Shown: positions 1 through 6,518 of the stretch, piece after piece | Layout of the letters: each line of letters starts with the position of its first letter | Position numbering within the stretch: position 1 is the first letter of the stretch | Assembly: GCA_030637845.1 (NCBI GenBank) | Contig: DAOWFT010000188.1 | Coordinates: forward strand, 1 to 8,155 | DNA length: 8,155 nt | DNA from: Thalassospiraceae bacterium | GTDB taxonomy: Bacteria > Pseudomonadota > Alphaproteobacteria > Rhodospirillales > Magnetovibrionaceae | Direction of reading: 5' to 3' | Position numbers and translations under genes: made by a program | Notes under the pieces: model-generated | What the model was told of the DNA's origin: nothing | Database searches by the model: none | Seen by the model: only the letters and a program-made list of their open reading frames with translations

Positions 1-2052
1 GAAAACGGCGATCCTTATGTGTGGAGCACCAAAGACGAAGCCTTAAAAGCATCCACCGATATAACCTCAACCCCGGCGCTAAAAGGTGAATATACGCTGC
101 CCGATGGGCGCAGCGCGGTTCCCAGTTTTCAGATAATGGCTGAGCGTTATCTGGATGAACAATACGCCCCCGATGCAGTTGCCGAAACCTGCGGTCTTAA
201 GGCCGATGACATAAAGCGCACCGCAGCCGAGCTGGCTCATGTTGCGTTCGAAGAAGAGATCGAGCTCGACATCAAATGGGTTGATTGGGCCGGACGCAGA
301 CAAGAAAAAATGATTGGCCGCCCGGTTTCGTTTCATGCCATGCGCGGCATTTCCGCCCATTCAAACGGTTTTCATACCTGCCGGGCCATCCATCTGTTGC
401 AGATGTTGTTGGGCTCGATTGAAGTTCCCGGCGGTTTTCGCATCAAGGCACCGTTCCCCAAACCAATTCCACCAACCAACAAACCAACCGGCAAGGTTGA
501 CCACATAAAACCCGGTACCCACCTGCCCGGTATGGCTCTTGGCTTCCCCACCGAACCTGCTGATTTGTTGTTAAAAGAAGACGGCTCGGCGGTACGCATC
601 GACAAGGCCTACACCTGGGAACACCCGCTTTCCAGTCACGGCCTGATGCACATGGTAATTCATAACGCGTGGAAGGGTGATCCATATAAAATTGATACCC
701 TGTTGCTGTTCATGGCCAACATGAGCTGGAACTCGTCCATGAATACTTCCAAAACCATTGAGATGCTGACCGACAAGGACGAAAACGGCGAATACAAAAT
801 ACCCAACATCATTTATTCCGATGCCTATTATTCGGAAATGGTTGCCTATGCCGATTTGGTTTTGCCCGATACCACATATCTGGAACGGTTTGACTGCATC
901 TCGCTGCTTGACCGCCCTATTTCATCGCCGCATTCGGCAGCCGATGCAATCAGGTATCCGATTGTTGAGCCCGACCGCGATGTTCGCGGGTTCCAAGGGG
1001 TTCTTCTTGACCTTGGCGCAAGATTGCAGCTTCCCGGTCTGGTCAACGATGACGGCACACCGAAATATCCCGGTGGCTACGCCGATTACATTGTAAACCA
1101 TGAACGTCAGCCCGGTGTTGGGCTGCTGGCTGGCTGGCGGCTGGAAGACGAAGACGGCGACCATATGGATTGCCGCGGCCCGGCCAACCCCAGCCAACTG
1201 GAAAAGTATCTTGAAAACGAAAGTTTCTGGCATCACGAATTTTTGCCCGAGCATACTTATTACAAAATGGCCAACCGTGGCTATCTCGAATGGGCACATG
1301 AATTAGGTTGTGTGGTCACCAAAACCCAAATCGTTTTTCATATGTATTCGGAAATATTGCAATCGTTCAAGCTGGCGGGCGAAGGTCACGGCGATCATCA
1401 ACCGCCGGAATCTGAACGGATGCGCATAAAAACGTATTTCGATCCGCTGCCCATCTGGTATCAGCCGCTGGAAGAAACCATGACCGATTTGGATGAATAT
1501 CCACTGCATGCGCTGACCCAGCGCCCGATGCATATGTATCATTCATGGGGTTCGCAAAATGCCTGGCTCAGGCAAATTACCAACCGCAACCGTCTTTACA
1601 TAAACAAGGACATGGCTGCCGAAAAAGGCATCGTTGATGATGACTGGGTTTGGGTTTCCAGCCCCTACAACCGCATAAAGGTTCAGGTAAAACTGATGGA
1701 TGGGGTTAACCGCAACACGGTTTGGACATGGAACGCCATCGGTAAACGCTCCGGCGCGTGGAATCTGGATAAAGATGCCCCCGAAGCCAAAAAAGGTTTC
1801 TTGCTTAACCACATTATCAGCGAACTATTACCGCCACGCGAAGACGGATACCGCTATTCCAATTCCGATCCGGTTACCGGACAGGCGGCATGGTTTGACG
1901 TGCGGGTAAAAATTGAAAAAGCCGCCCCGGAAGAATTTGGCGAAACCTGGCCGCAATTTGATGCAGCCGAAAAACCGCCACACATGAAAAAGGCGCCGGA
2001 CATTTTGCGCTATGGTTCCGAATTCAAATCCGGAAAGGAGGGAAAGAAATGA
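1..2052 (+). CDS. soeA: Sulfite dehydrogenase-like molybdopterin oxidoreductase, catalytic subunit (5' partial)
   Basis: This is the large catalytic subunit of a DMSO-reductase-superfamily enzyme, closest in my recollection to SoeA, which oxidises sulfite to sulfate in the cytoplasm. The frame is open to the first base (683 codons visible); the GTG at 19 is internal. SoeA proteins are about 950-1000 residues, so roughly the first 300 are missing, including the usual N-terminal [4Fe-4S] site and probably the molybdenum ligand. Seen here, counting from codon 19: the segment VLPDTTYLERFD (281-292), typical of the molybdopterin-binding fold; an alpha/beta middle region; and a C-terminal dinucleotide-binding beta-barrel at about 495-635 (HALTQRPMHMYHSWGSQNAW, then GIVDDDWVWV). 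The ending, with NSDPVTGQAAWFDVRV, matches my memory of alphaproteobacterial SoeA-like proteins. It overlaps soeB by ATGA, implying translational coupling. Other enzymes of this group (polysulfide or thiosulfate reductase-like) have the same architecture, so the substrate is inferred from family resemblance and the B/C neighbours. Confidence 0.85.
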   Translation, partial: ENGDPYVWSTKDEALKASTDITSTPALKGEYTLPDGRSAVPSFQIMAERYLDEQYAPDAVAETCGLKADDIKRTAAELAHVAFEEEIELDIKWVDWAGRRQEKMIGRPVSFHAMRGISAHSNGFHTCRAIHLLQMLLGSIEVPGGFRIKAPFPKPIPPTNKPTGKVDHIKPGTHLPGMALGFPTEPADLLLKEDGSAVRIDKAYTWEHPLSSHGLMHMVIHNAWKGDPYKIDTLLLFMANMSWNSSMNTSKTIEMLTDKDENGEYKIPNIIYSDAYYSEMVAYADLVLPDTTYLERFDCISLLDRPISSPHSAADAIRYPIVEPDRDVRGFQGVLLDLGARLQLPGLVNDDGTPKYPGGYADYIVNHERQPGVGLLAGWRLEDEDGDHMDCRGPANPSQLEKYLENESFWHHEFLPEHTYYKMANRGYLEWAHELGCVVTKTQIVFHMYSEILQSFKLAGEGHGDHQPPESERMRIKTYFDPLPIWYQPLEETMTDLDEYPLHALTQRPMHMYHSWGSQNAWLRQITNRNRLYINKDMAAEKGIVDDDWVWVSSPYNRIKVQVKLMDGVNRNTVWTWNAIGKRSGAWNLDKDAPEAKKGFLLNHIISELLPPREDGYRYSNSDPVTGQAAWFDVRVKIEKAAPEEFGETWPQFDAAEKPPHMKKAPDILRYGSEFKSGKEGKK
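2034..2041 (+). promoter_or_regulatory. Strong Shine-Dalgarno of soeB inside the end of soeA
   Basis: AAAGGAGG lies 7 nt before the ATG at 2049, within the last codons of soeA. It is near-perfect for the anti-Shine-Dalgarno sequence and fixes the soeB start. Together with the ATGA overlap it suggests coupled, roughly equal production of the A and B subunits. Confidence 0.8.
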
Positions 2053-2792
2053 CATCCCTCCCCCAAGCAACCAATAAAAAGCTAGGTCTGGTAATTGATC
2101 TTGATACCTGCGTCGGTTGTCATGCCTGCGCCACCAATTGCAAGGAATGGAATACCGGTGGCCACATGGCGCCACTAACCGACCAGAACCCCTATGGTAA
2201 AAAACCAGATGGTGTCTGGTTCAACCGCGTCCATTCGTTTGAGGTAAAGCGTGGCAAAACCAACCCGGGGTTAACGGTTAATTTTCCTCGTTCGTGCCTG
2301 CATTGTGAAAATGCGGCCTGCGTTACCGTCTGTCCAACCGGGGCCAGCTACAAACGCGCCGAAGATGGAATTGTTCTGGTTAACACCGATAAATGCATCG
2401 GTTGCAAACTTTGCAGCTGGGCTTGCCCTTATGGCGCACGTGAATTCGACGAAGACGAAGGGGTGATGAAGAAATGCACCCTTTGCATAGACCGTATTTA
2501 TAACAAAACTCTGGAACCCGAAGACCGCCAGCCGGCTTGCGTACTTACCTGCCCGGCAGGTGCGCGTCATTTTGGTGATTTGTCTGATCCGGATTCAAAC
2601 GTATCGAAGCTTGTTGCCGAGCGTGCCGGACGGCCATTGATGCCGGAACTTGGCTACAAGCCCACCAACAGCTACCTGCCCCCACGCGCAAGGCGGGTCG
2701 AGGCAGCCAATATAGGTGCGGAAAAACAATTAGAAGCAGTCAGCCCACGCAAGGGATTCCTTTCGTGGATAGACAACACGCTTTCGCGATAG
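2049..2792 (+). CDS. soeB: Four-cluster ferredoxin-like subunit of sulfite dehydrogenase-type complex
   Basis: This is the electron-transfer subunit (DmsB/NrfC/SoeB family) linking the molybdenum subunit to the membrane anchor. The 247 residues contain exactly 16 cysteines, all in cluster motifs: C21-C24-C27-C31, C83-C86-C91-C95, C116-C119-C122-C126, and C143-C146-C164-C168. This predicts four [4Fe-4S] clusters, assuming the usual cross-pairing of the motifs in this family. There is no twin-arginine or Sec signal; the protein starts directly with MTSLPQATNKK and the first cluster begins at residue 21, consistent with a cytoplasmic enzyme. The length and the Pro/Arg-rich C-terminal tail (about 200-247) fit SoeB-like proteins. 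The start is set by a strong Shine-Dalgarno and a 4-nt overlap with soeA. The iron-sulfur assignment is certain; the sulfite-specific name is inferred from the operon. Confidence 0.9.
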   Translation: MTSLPQATNKKLGLVIDLDTCVGCHACATNCKEWNTGGHMAPLTDQNPYGKKPDGVWFNRVHSFEVKRGKTNPGLTVNFPRSCLHCENAACVTVCPTGASYKRAEDGIVLVNTDKCIGCKLCSWACPYGAREFDEDEGVMKKCTLCIDRIYNKTLEPEDRQPACVLTCPAGARHFGDLSDPDSNVSKLVAERAGRPLMPELGYKPTNSYLPPRARRVEAANIGAEKQLEAVSPRKGFLSWIDNTLSR

Positions 2793-2806
2793 TTGACGAA
2801 AAATAA

Positions 2807-2840
2807 CGCGCTTTATATTTTTCGCGAGGAATAGAGCGCG
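2807..2840 (+). other. Stem-loop between soeB and soeC
   Basis: CGCGCTTTAT (2807-2816) pairs with ATAGAGCGCG (2831-2840) as a 10-bp stem with one T-G wobble and a 14-nt loop. No T-run follows, so it is not a classical intrinsic terminator. It sits in the only sizeable gap of the operon, 15 nt after the soeB stop and 34 nt before the soeC start. Plausible roles are an mRNA processing or stability element that sets the ratio of soluble subunits to membrane anchor. The pairing is seen directly; the function is inference. Confidence 0.5.
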
Positions 2841-2874
2841 AGATATTTAGACAATAAATAAAAAGGTTTGAGTT

Positions 2875-3819
2875 ATGCATCCAGCGTTTTCAGTTATTTT
2901 ATTTACCACCAGCTCCGGTGCCGGTTACGGCCTGTTGGCGTTGATGGGTATTTTCGGCGCTGCCGGAATACTGCCACAAGATCGCTGGTTTGGATTAAGC
3001 GGATTATTCATTGCCCTGGGCCTTGTAACCATCGGATTGCTTTCATCAACATTTCATCTGGGCCATCCCGAGCGCGCATGGCGGGCCATTAGCCAGTGGC
3101 GTTCAAGCTGGCTTTCGCGCGAAGGCGTTTTGGCCATTGTCACCTTTATTCCGGCCGGACTGCTGGGTATCGGCTGGGTGTTTCTTGAAACCACCACGGG
3201 CTTTTGGGGTGTAATGGGAATTGTTGGTGCGCTGCTGGCAATGCTAACGGTTATTGCTACCGCCATGATTTACCGTTCACTTAAAACCATTCACCAATGG
3301 GCAAATTGCTGGACGCTACCGGGCTATTTGACGCTAAGCATTATGACCGGCGCTCTTTTGTTAAGTGCGTTGCTTATGATTTTTGATGAACATGCCCGTG
3401 CAGTTCATGGAATGGTTATTTTTGCAGTCGTTCTGGCATGGATAGTCAAATATGTTTACTGGCGTTTCATTGCCACCAGTAAAAGTCTGGCAACGCCAAG
3501 CTCGGCAATAGCTGTTGATGGTGCGGAAATCACACCATTGGACCCACCGCATAATTCGGCAAATTACCTAATGAAGGAAATGGGATTTATTGTTGCCCGC
3601 AAACACGCAGACAAGCTGCGCTTTATTTCCTACGCCACTCTTTTCGCCATGCCGCTTGCACTTAGCCTGATGGCTTATCTTTCTAGTGGGGCCATGGGCA
3701 CCATAAGCGCAGTTGTTGCGGTTATCTCGGCCATTGTTGGGGTTGCGGTTGAACGCTGGTTGTTTTTTGCCGAAGCAAAACACACCGTTAATCTTTATTA
3801 CGGTGCGACTTCGGTCTGA
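2875..3819 (+). CDS. soeC: DmsC/SoeC-like membrane anchor subunit
   Basis: This is the integral membrane subunit that anchors the molybdenum/iron-sulfur pair and passes electrons to or from the quinone pool. The 314 residues are strongly hydrophobic, with about eight predicted helices near 8-32, 41-60, 86-104, 112-133, 150-170, 177-196, 250-270 and 275-297. A DmsC-family signature, STFHLGHPERAWRA (58-71), followed by WRSSWLSREG (75-84), lies in the loop after the second helix, and the C-terminus carries HTVNLYYG. A polar linker (about 200-246) separates helices 6 and 7. The ATG at 2875 is preceded 8 nt upstream by AAAAGG. It follows soeB by 82 nt and shares its strand, so it is very probably in the same operon. 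It is convergent with the TAXI gene, with only 16 nt between the stop codons. NrfD-type anchors are an alternative class, but the signature and length favour DmsC/SoeC. Confidence 0.85.
   Translation: MHPAFSVILFTTSSGAGYGLLALMGIFGAAGILPQDRWFGLSGLFIALGLVTIGLLSSTFHLGHPERAWRAISQWRSSWLSREGVLAIVTFIPAGLLGIGWVFLETTTGFWGVMGIVGALLAMLTVIATAMIYRSLKTIHQWANCWTLPGYLTLSIMTGALLLSALLMIFDEHARAVHGMVIFAVVLAWIVKYVYWRFIATSKSLATPSSAIAVDGAEITPLDPPHNSANYLMKEMGFIVARKHADKLRFISYATLFAMPLALSLMAYLSSGAMGTISAVVAVISAIVGVAVERWLFFAEAKHTVNLYYGATSV
3783..3805 (-). terminator. Possible terminator of the TAXI gene inside the soeC 3' end
   Basis: CACCG (3783-3787) pairs with CGGTG (3801-3805), then TAAT with ATTA after a one-base bulge, leaving a CTTT loop. 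Read on the minus strand the hairpin is followed by TGTTTT, a weak T-tract, about 30 nt past the TAXI stop. It lies in the last codons of soeC and could limit antisense read-through between the convergent genes. The stem is imperfect and the T-tract is interrupted, so this is tentative. Confidence 0.3.
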
Positions 3820-3835
3820 TAATAAAATCTAGTGA

Positions 3836-4834
3836 TTATTTAATGATACCCTTTTCCCGGTAATACCTGATGGCGCCCGGGTGAATAGGTGCGCTCAGGC
3901 CCTCGCTTGCCATCTTGGTCGTATCGACATCTGAAAAAGCGGGATGAAGCTCGCGAAACGTTTCAATATTGTCAAAAACCGACTTGACCATCTCATAAAC
4001 AACTTCTTCGCTCATGTTGGCACTGGTTACCAAGGTCGCACCAACACCAAATGTATTTATGTCGTAATCGGTTCCGCGGTACATGCCGCCGGGAATTGTG
4101 ACAAAAGAATAATAGTGGTTATCCGACACCAGCTTTGATATTTCCGCCCCGGTTACCTCGGCCAGAATACTATCGCAAAGGGCGGTTGCTTCCTTGATCG
4201 ATGCATTAGGGTGGCCGACGGTGTAGACCATTGCATCAATTACACCGTCACAAAGAGCGCGCGATTGTTCTGATGCTTTTAATTCGTGAACTTCTGCAAA
4301 TGTATCTTCCGTCCACCCCATGGCTTTCATAACGCTATCCATTGTGCCGCGCTGTCCGGAACCGGGATTACCTAAATTAACGCTCTTTCCCGGCAAATCA
4401 TTAATCGAATTGATATTACTGTCGGTGCGGGCAACGAGCGTGAATGATTCAAAATACAGTGACATCACAGCACGCAAGTCATCATAGGGGCCGTCATCGG
4501 CAAATACGGAAAGGCCGTTTACGGCCTGATATTGAGTGTCCGACTGAACCACCCCAAAATCAATCTCATTTGCGCGAATGTTTTTGATGTTTTCAGCTGA
4601 ACCGGACGAGCTTTCCACAGAGCAGCGAATTCCGTGCGTGCGCCTGCCACGATTTAGCAAGTGACATATTGACCCGCCGGCGGGATAGTAAACCCCGGTC
4701 ACACTACCGGTACCTATGGAAATAAAGTTCTTTTCACCGCTTTGCGCCTGTGGGTGCGCCGGTGCCAAGGCAACGATGCACATAAACAGAACTAACGCGA
4801 GCGCGGTTCTTGGCTTGAATCCCGTTCCAGTCAT
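3836..4834 (-). CDS. TAXI-family TRAP transporter solute-binding protein
   Basis: This is a periplasmic substrate-binding protein of the TAXI type (TRAP-associated extracytoplasmic immunogenic protein), which captures a small, usually acidic, organic solute for a fused TRAP membrane permease. It has 332 residues, close to the usual length. Residues 1-31 are a Sec signal peptide: basic start, hydrophobic core ALALVLFMCIVALA, cleavage probably near A30. The mature start FISIGTGSVTGVYYPAGG (37-54) is a family hallmark, followed by SSSGSAENIKNI (76-87) and DFGVVQSD (92-99), then a second lobe with DLPGKSVNLGNPGSGQRGT (146-164). The C-terminus reads HPGAIRYYREKGI. The ATG at 4834 follows GGGGA at about 5 nt. 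No TRAP permease gene lies in the window, so it is an orphan here; the permease may be elsewhere. The ligand cannot be read from sequence; characterised relatives bind compounds such as glutamate or 2-oxoglutarate. Confidence 0.92.
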   Translation of the reverse strand: MTGTGFKPRTALALVLFMCIVALAPAHPQAQSGEKNFISIGTGSVTGVYYPAGGSICHLLNRGRRTHGIRCSVESSSGSAENIKNIRANEIDFGVVQSDTQYQAVNGLSVFADDGPYDDLRAVMSLYFESFTLVARTDSNINSINDLPGKSVNLGNPGSGQRGTMDSVMKAMGWTEDTFAEVHELKASEQSRALCDGVIDAMVYTVGHPNASIKEATALCDSILAEVTGAEISKLVSDNHYYSFVTIPGGMYRGTDYDINTFGVGATLVTSANMSEEVVYEMVKSVFDNIETFRELHPAFSDVDTTKMASEGLSAPIHPGAIRYYREKGIIK

Positions 4835-4867
4835 AAAATCCCCATTGTCTTGTCGGTGGAATTATTT

Positions 4868-4873
4868 TTTATA
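4868..4873 (-). promoter_or_regulatory. Candidate -10 box for the TAXI gene
   Basis: On the minus strand TATAAA lies at 4873-4868 in an AT-rich stretch, 33 nt upstream of the TAXI start. It would place transcription near 4861 and leave a short leader containing the Shine-Dalgarno. No good -35 hexamer stands 16-18 nt upstream; that position falls at the edge of the 10-bp repeat array, which might mean activator dependence. This rests on a single hexamer. Confidence 0.25.
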
Positions 4874-4890
4874 CCTTATTTCAGGTCTTT

Positions 4891-4926
4891 CCCACTCCGG
4901 CCCACTCCGGCCCACTCCGGCCCACT
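4891..4926. repeat. Tandem 10-bp repeat, CCCACTCCGG x3 plus partial fourth
   Basis: Three perfect head-to-tail copies of CCCACTCCGG occupy 4891-4920, followed by CCCACT (4921-4926). Read toward the TAXI gene (minus strand) the unit is CCGGAGTGGG. The array lies 57-92 nt upstream of the TAXI start, just upstream of a candidate -10 box. The period is about one DNA helical turn, so all copies face the same side of the helix. It may be a protein-binding array or a slippage-prone microsatellite; the sequence alone does not decide. Confidence 0.95.
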
Positions 4927-4977
4927 ATACCAGCCAAGCCGCAGGCATTTCCAGTATAAAGACAAAATCATAGGTTG

Positions 4978-5015
4978 AAAAAAGCCCGCCCACCAATACC
5001 CCGCGTAGGCAGGCT
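4978..5015 (-). terminator. Rho-independent terminator of the FAH-family gene
   Basis: On the minus strand AGCCTGCC (5015-5008) pairs with GGCGGGCT (4990-4983) as an 8-bp GC-rich stem with one T-G wobble and a 17-nt loop, followed at once by a run of six Ts (the last T of the stem plus 4982-4978). It begins 6 nt past the FAH-family stop codon. Stem, position and T-tract all fit an intrinsic terminator, which would separate this transcript from the TAXI gene downstream. Confidence 0.8.
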
Positions 5016-5020
5016 ATAAA

Positions 5021-6205
5021 TCAGAACAGGTGACGATGGGCTAGGTTGTTCATCAGGTCGGCAATGCCAAAATTCCACGGCGGCAACTTGTCCGAGGTGT
5101 TTACCCGATTAATAAGTTTGCCTAATTGGGGCGATGAAATTGTTACAACATCTCCAACCTTATGGGTAAAGCGCTCGCCTATCCCGGCTGAAGCGTGTGC
5201 CGGGAAATACATTGTACCGGTAAACAGGGCCAGGCCATCAGGATACTGATGATTACGGTTCAGGGTTTGCCCTACCAGCTCGCTCATTTCGCGAGTCATT
5301 TCTGCGGTGGAGAAAGTTTCGGTCACCATAAAACCGTCTTCGCGTTCAATGGTTATGGTGATACTCATGTTTTCCGTGTCTTCGAGAGAAAATGTACTGT
5401 CAAAAAGACGAATGAACGGGCCAACGGCACAGGAGCCATTGTTGTCCTTGGCACGGCTAAGGTAAAGCGATCCTAGCTCTTCAACATCGTGAAGGTTAAC
5501 ATCGTTGCCCAAGGTTGCGCCAACCGGCCTTCCTTCTGCATTGGTGATGATTACCGCTTCAGGTTCAGAATGACTCCATCTAGATTCAGAATGAATCCCA
5601 ATTTCAGAACCTGAACCAACAGAGGAAAGCGGCTGGGCCTTGGTGAACACTTCAACATAAGGGCCGATGCCGGCCTCTAGGTACTGTGACCACAGGCCCA
5701 TGCCGATAAGGGCTTCTTTTAATACTTTTGCTTCTTCCGAACCGGGTTCAACGGTTGCTATTTCACCACCGATTTCGCCCTCAAGAGTCTTGCGGATTTC
5801 TTTTTCCTTTTTTTCATCCCCTTTTGCGTGCTCTTCGATAACGCGAAGCAAAATGCTTTTTGCATATGTCATGCCGCAGGCCTTAACCGCCTGAAGATCT
5901 ATGGGGGAAAGGAAGTATGGCTTTAATGGATCGCGGGTATCGGGGGTTGAGTTTGCAAGAACGTCGTCCACGCTACCAAGATTAACGCAATTGCGGGTCG
6001 CCTTGATGGCGGTTGCAATGGGACGGGGGTCATTCAACAATTCTGATATTGTAGGAATGGTGCCTGAAATATTGTGAACGCCATCTTCGCGAATGACGAC
6101 CACACAGGGGCCCGGGTTTAATCCTGGAAACCATGCGCGTCCGATAAGGGTTCCGGCATAGCCGTCTGTCGGCATGGTGTTGGCTGCATTAATCTTGGGA
6201 AACAT
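5021..6205 (-). CDS. Fumarylacetoacetate hydrolase-superfamily protein (394 aa, substrate unknown)
   Basis: This cytoplasmic enzyme belongs to the FAH superfamily, whose members hydrolyse, decarboxylate or dehydrate keto- and diketo-acids using a divalent metal. Residues 1-185 form an N-terminal region with a charged helical stretch (about 124-165). Residues 190-394 hold the catalytic fold. The metal-binding pattern is visible: EPE (E214, E216) and GND (D235), followed by K253 nine residues before GP (262-263), matching the Lys-to-GlyPro spacing in mammalian FAH. HQYPDGLALFTGTMYFP (319-335), FTHKVGDVVTISSPQLG (346-362) and a final PPWNFG..LMNNLA agree with a roughly 390-residue proteobacterial family I recall, usually annotated only at family level and sometimes linked to sugar-acid catabolism. 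The ATG at 6205 has AAAGGAG about 10 nt upstream. A true terminator follows the stop. It is not the tyrosine-pathway FAH as far as context shows: no homogentisate genes are nearby. Family assignment is firm; the reaction is unknown. Confidence 0.88.
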   Translation of the reverse strand: MFPKINAANTMPTDGYAGTLIGRAWFPGLNPGPCVVVIREDGVHNISGTIPTISELLNDPRPIATAIKATRNCVNLGSVDDVLANSTPDTRDPLKPYFLSPIDLQAVKACGMTYAKSILLRVIEEHAKGDEKKEKEIRKTLEGEIGGEIATVEPGSEEAKVLKEALIGMGLWSQYLEAGIGPYVEVFTKAQPLSSVGSGSEIGIHSESRWSHSEPEAVIITNAEGRPVGATLGNDVNLHDVEELGSLYLSRAKDNNGSCAVGPFIRLFDSTFSLEDTENMSITITIEREDGFMVTETFSTAEMTREMSELVGQTLNRNHQYPDGLALFTGTMYFPAHASAGIGERFTHKVGDVVTISSPQLGKLINRVNTSDKLPPWNFGIADLMNNLAHRHLF

Positions 6206-6274
6206 CTTTAAATCGCTCCTTTAGCCTCCCCCCACGAAAAGCTATTTTTTTAATACCCCCAATTAAATATACTA

Positions 6275-6315
6275 CGGCTGGGAATGCTGAATAATACCTT
6301 ATATTTCAGCTGCCG
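6275..6315. repeat. Imperfect inverted repeat upstream of the FAH-family gene
   Basis: CGGC (6275-6278) pairs with GCCG (6312-6315), and after a 7-nt bulge GCTGAA (6286-6291) pairs with TTCAGC (6305-6310) around a 13-nt AT-rich loop. It could be an operator-like dyad or an RNA hairpin in either transcript. No function can be assigned. Confidence 0.35.
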
Positions 6316-6424
6316 CGCCCCCCAAGGACTACGGCTCAAAGCCACTGTATTGTCGTGATGGATACTAGATAAGAGACACCATGTCCATGACCAGATAGGC
6401 TTAAAAGCTATATTTTACCTATTT

Positions 6425-6458
6425 TCCGACCCCCAAACCATGTGGATGCGGGCTCGGA
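6425..6458. repeat. Imperfect inverted repeat in the proS upstream region
   Basis: TCCGA (6425-6429) pairs with TCGGA (6454-6458), extended inward by CCC (6430-6432) with GGG (6450-6452) past a one-base bulge, around a 17-nt loop. It is about 100 nt before the proS start and is not followed by a T-tract. It may be a leader structure or chance. Confidence 0.3.
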
Positions 6459-6489
6459 CAAAATGCTCATAAAAACGTTCCTTTCCCCC

Positions 6490-6518
6490 TTGATTTCATA
6501 TGGGCTATACCCGATACC
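6490..6518 (+). promoter_or_regulatory. Weak candidate promoter for proS
   Basis: TTGATT (6490-6495) and GATACC (6513-6518) are 17 nt apart, with four and three matches to the sigma-70 hexamers. Initiation would fall near 6525, upstream of the ATG at 6555 but after the alternative TTG at 6519. The hexamers are poor, so this is only a candidate. Confidence 0.2.

Noticed and set aside
19..21. GTG at 19 as a true start of the molybdopterin subunit
   Set aside because: The frame is open from base 1 and the family is about 300 residues longer at the N-terminus, so this is an internal Val codon of a truncated gene.
922..1299. Antisense frame (125 codons) opposite soeA
   Set aside because: It overlaps strongly conserved molybdopterin-oxidoreductase sequence and shows no coding features of its own.
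1828..2175. Antisense frame (115 codons) across the soeA-soeB junction
   Set aside because: It spans the overlap of two certain genes and encodes no recognisable motif.
3808..3817. GAC-TTCG-GTC mini-hairpin at the end of soeC as its terminator
   Set aside because: The stem is only 3 bp and no T-tract follows; I cannot identify a convincing plus-strand terminator for the soe operon.
4891..4926. Tandem repeats as a CRISPR array
   Set aside because: The units are 10 bp with no spacers and no cas genes are present.
5021..6205. Calling the FAH-family protein the tyrosine-pathway fumarylacetoacetase
   Set aside because: No homogentisate dioxygenase or maleylacetoacetate isomerase gene is nearby, and the conserved segments fit a different, roughly 390-residue subfamily of unknown substrate.
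6440..6472. Ten-codon plus-strand peptide (MWMRARTKCS) as a proS attenuation leader
   Set aside because: It has no Shine-Dalgarno, no proline codons and no following terminator.
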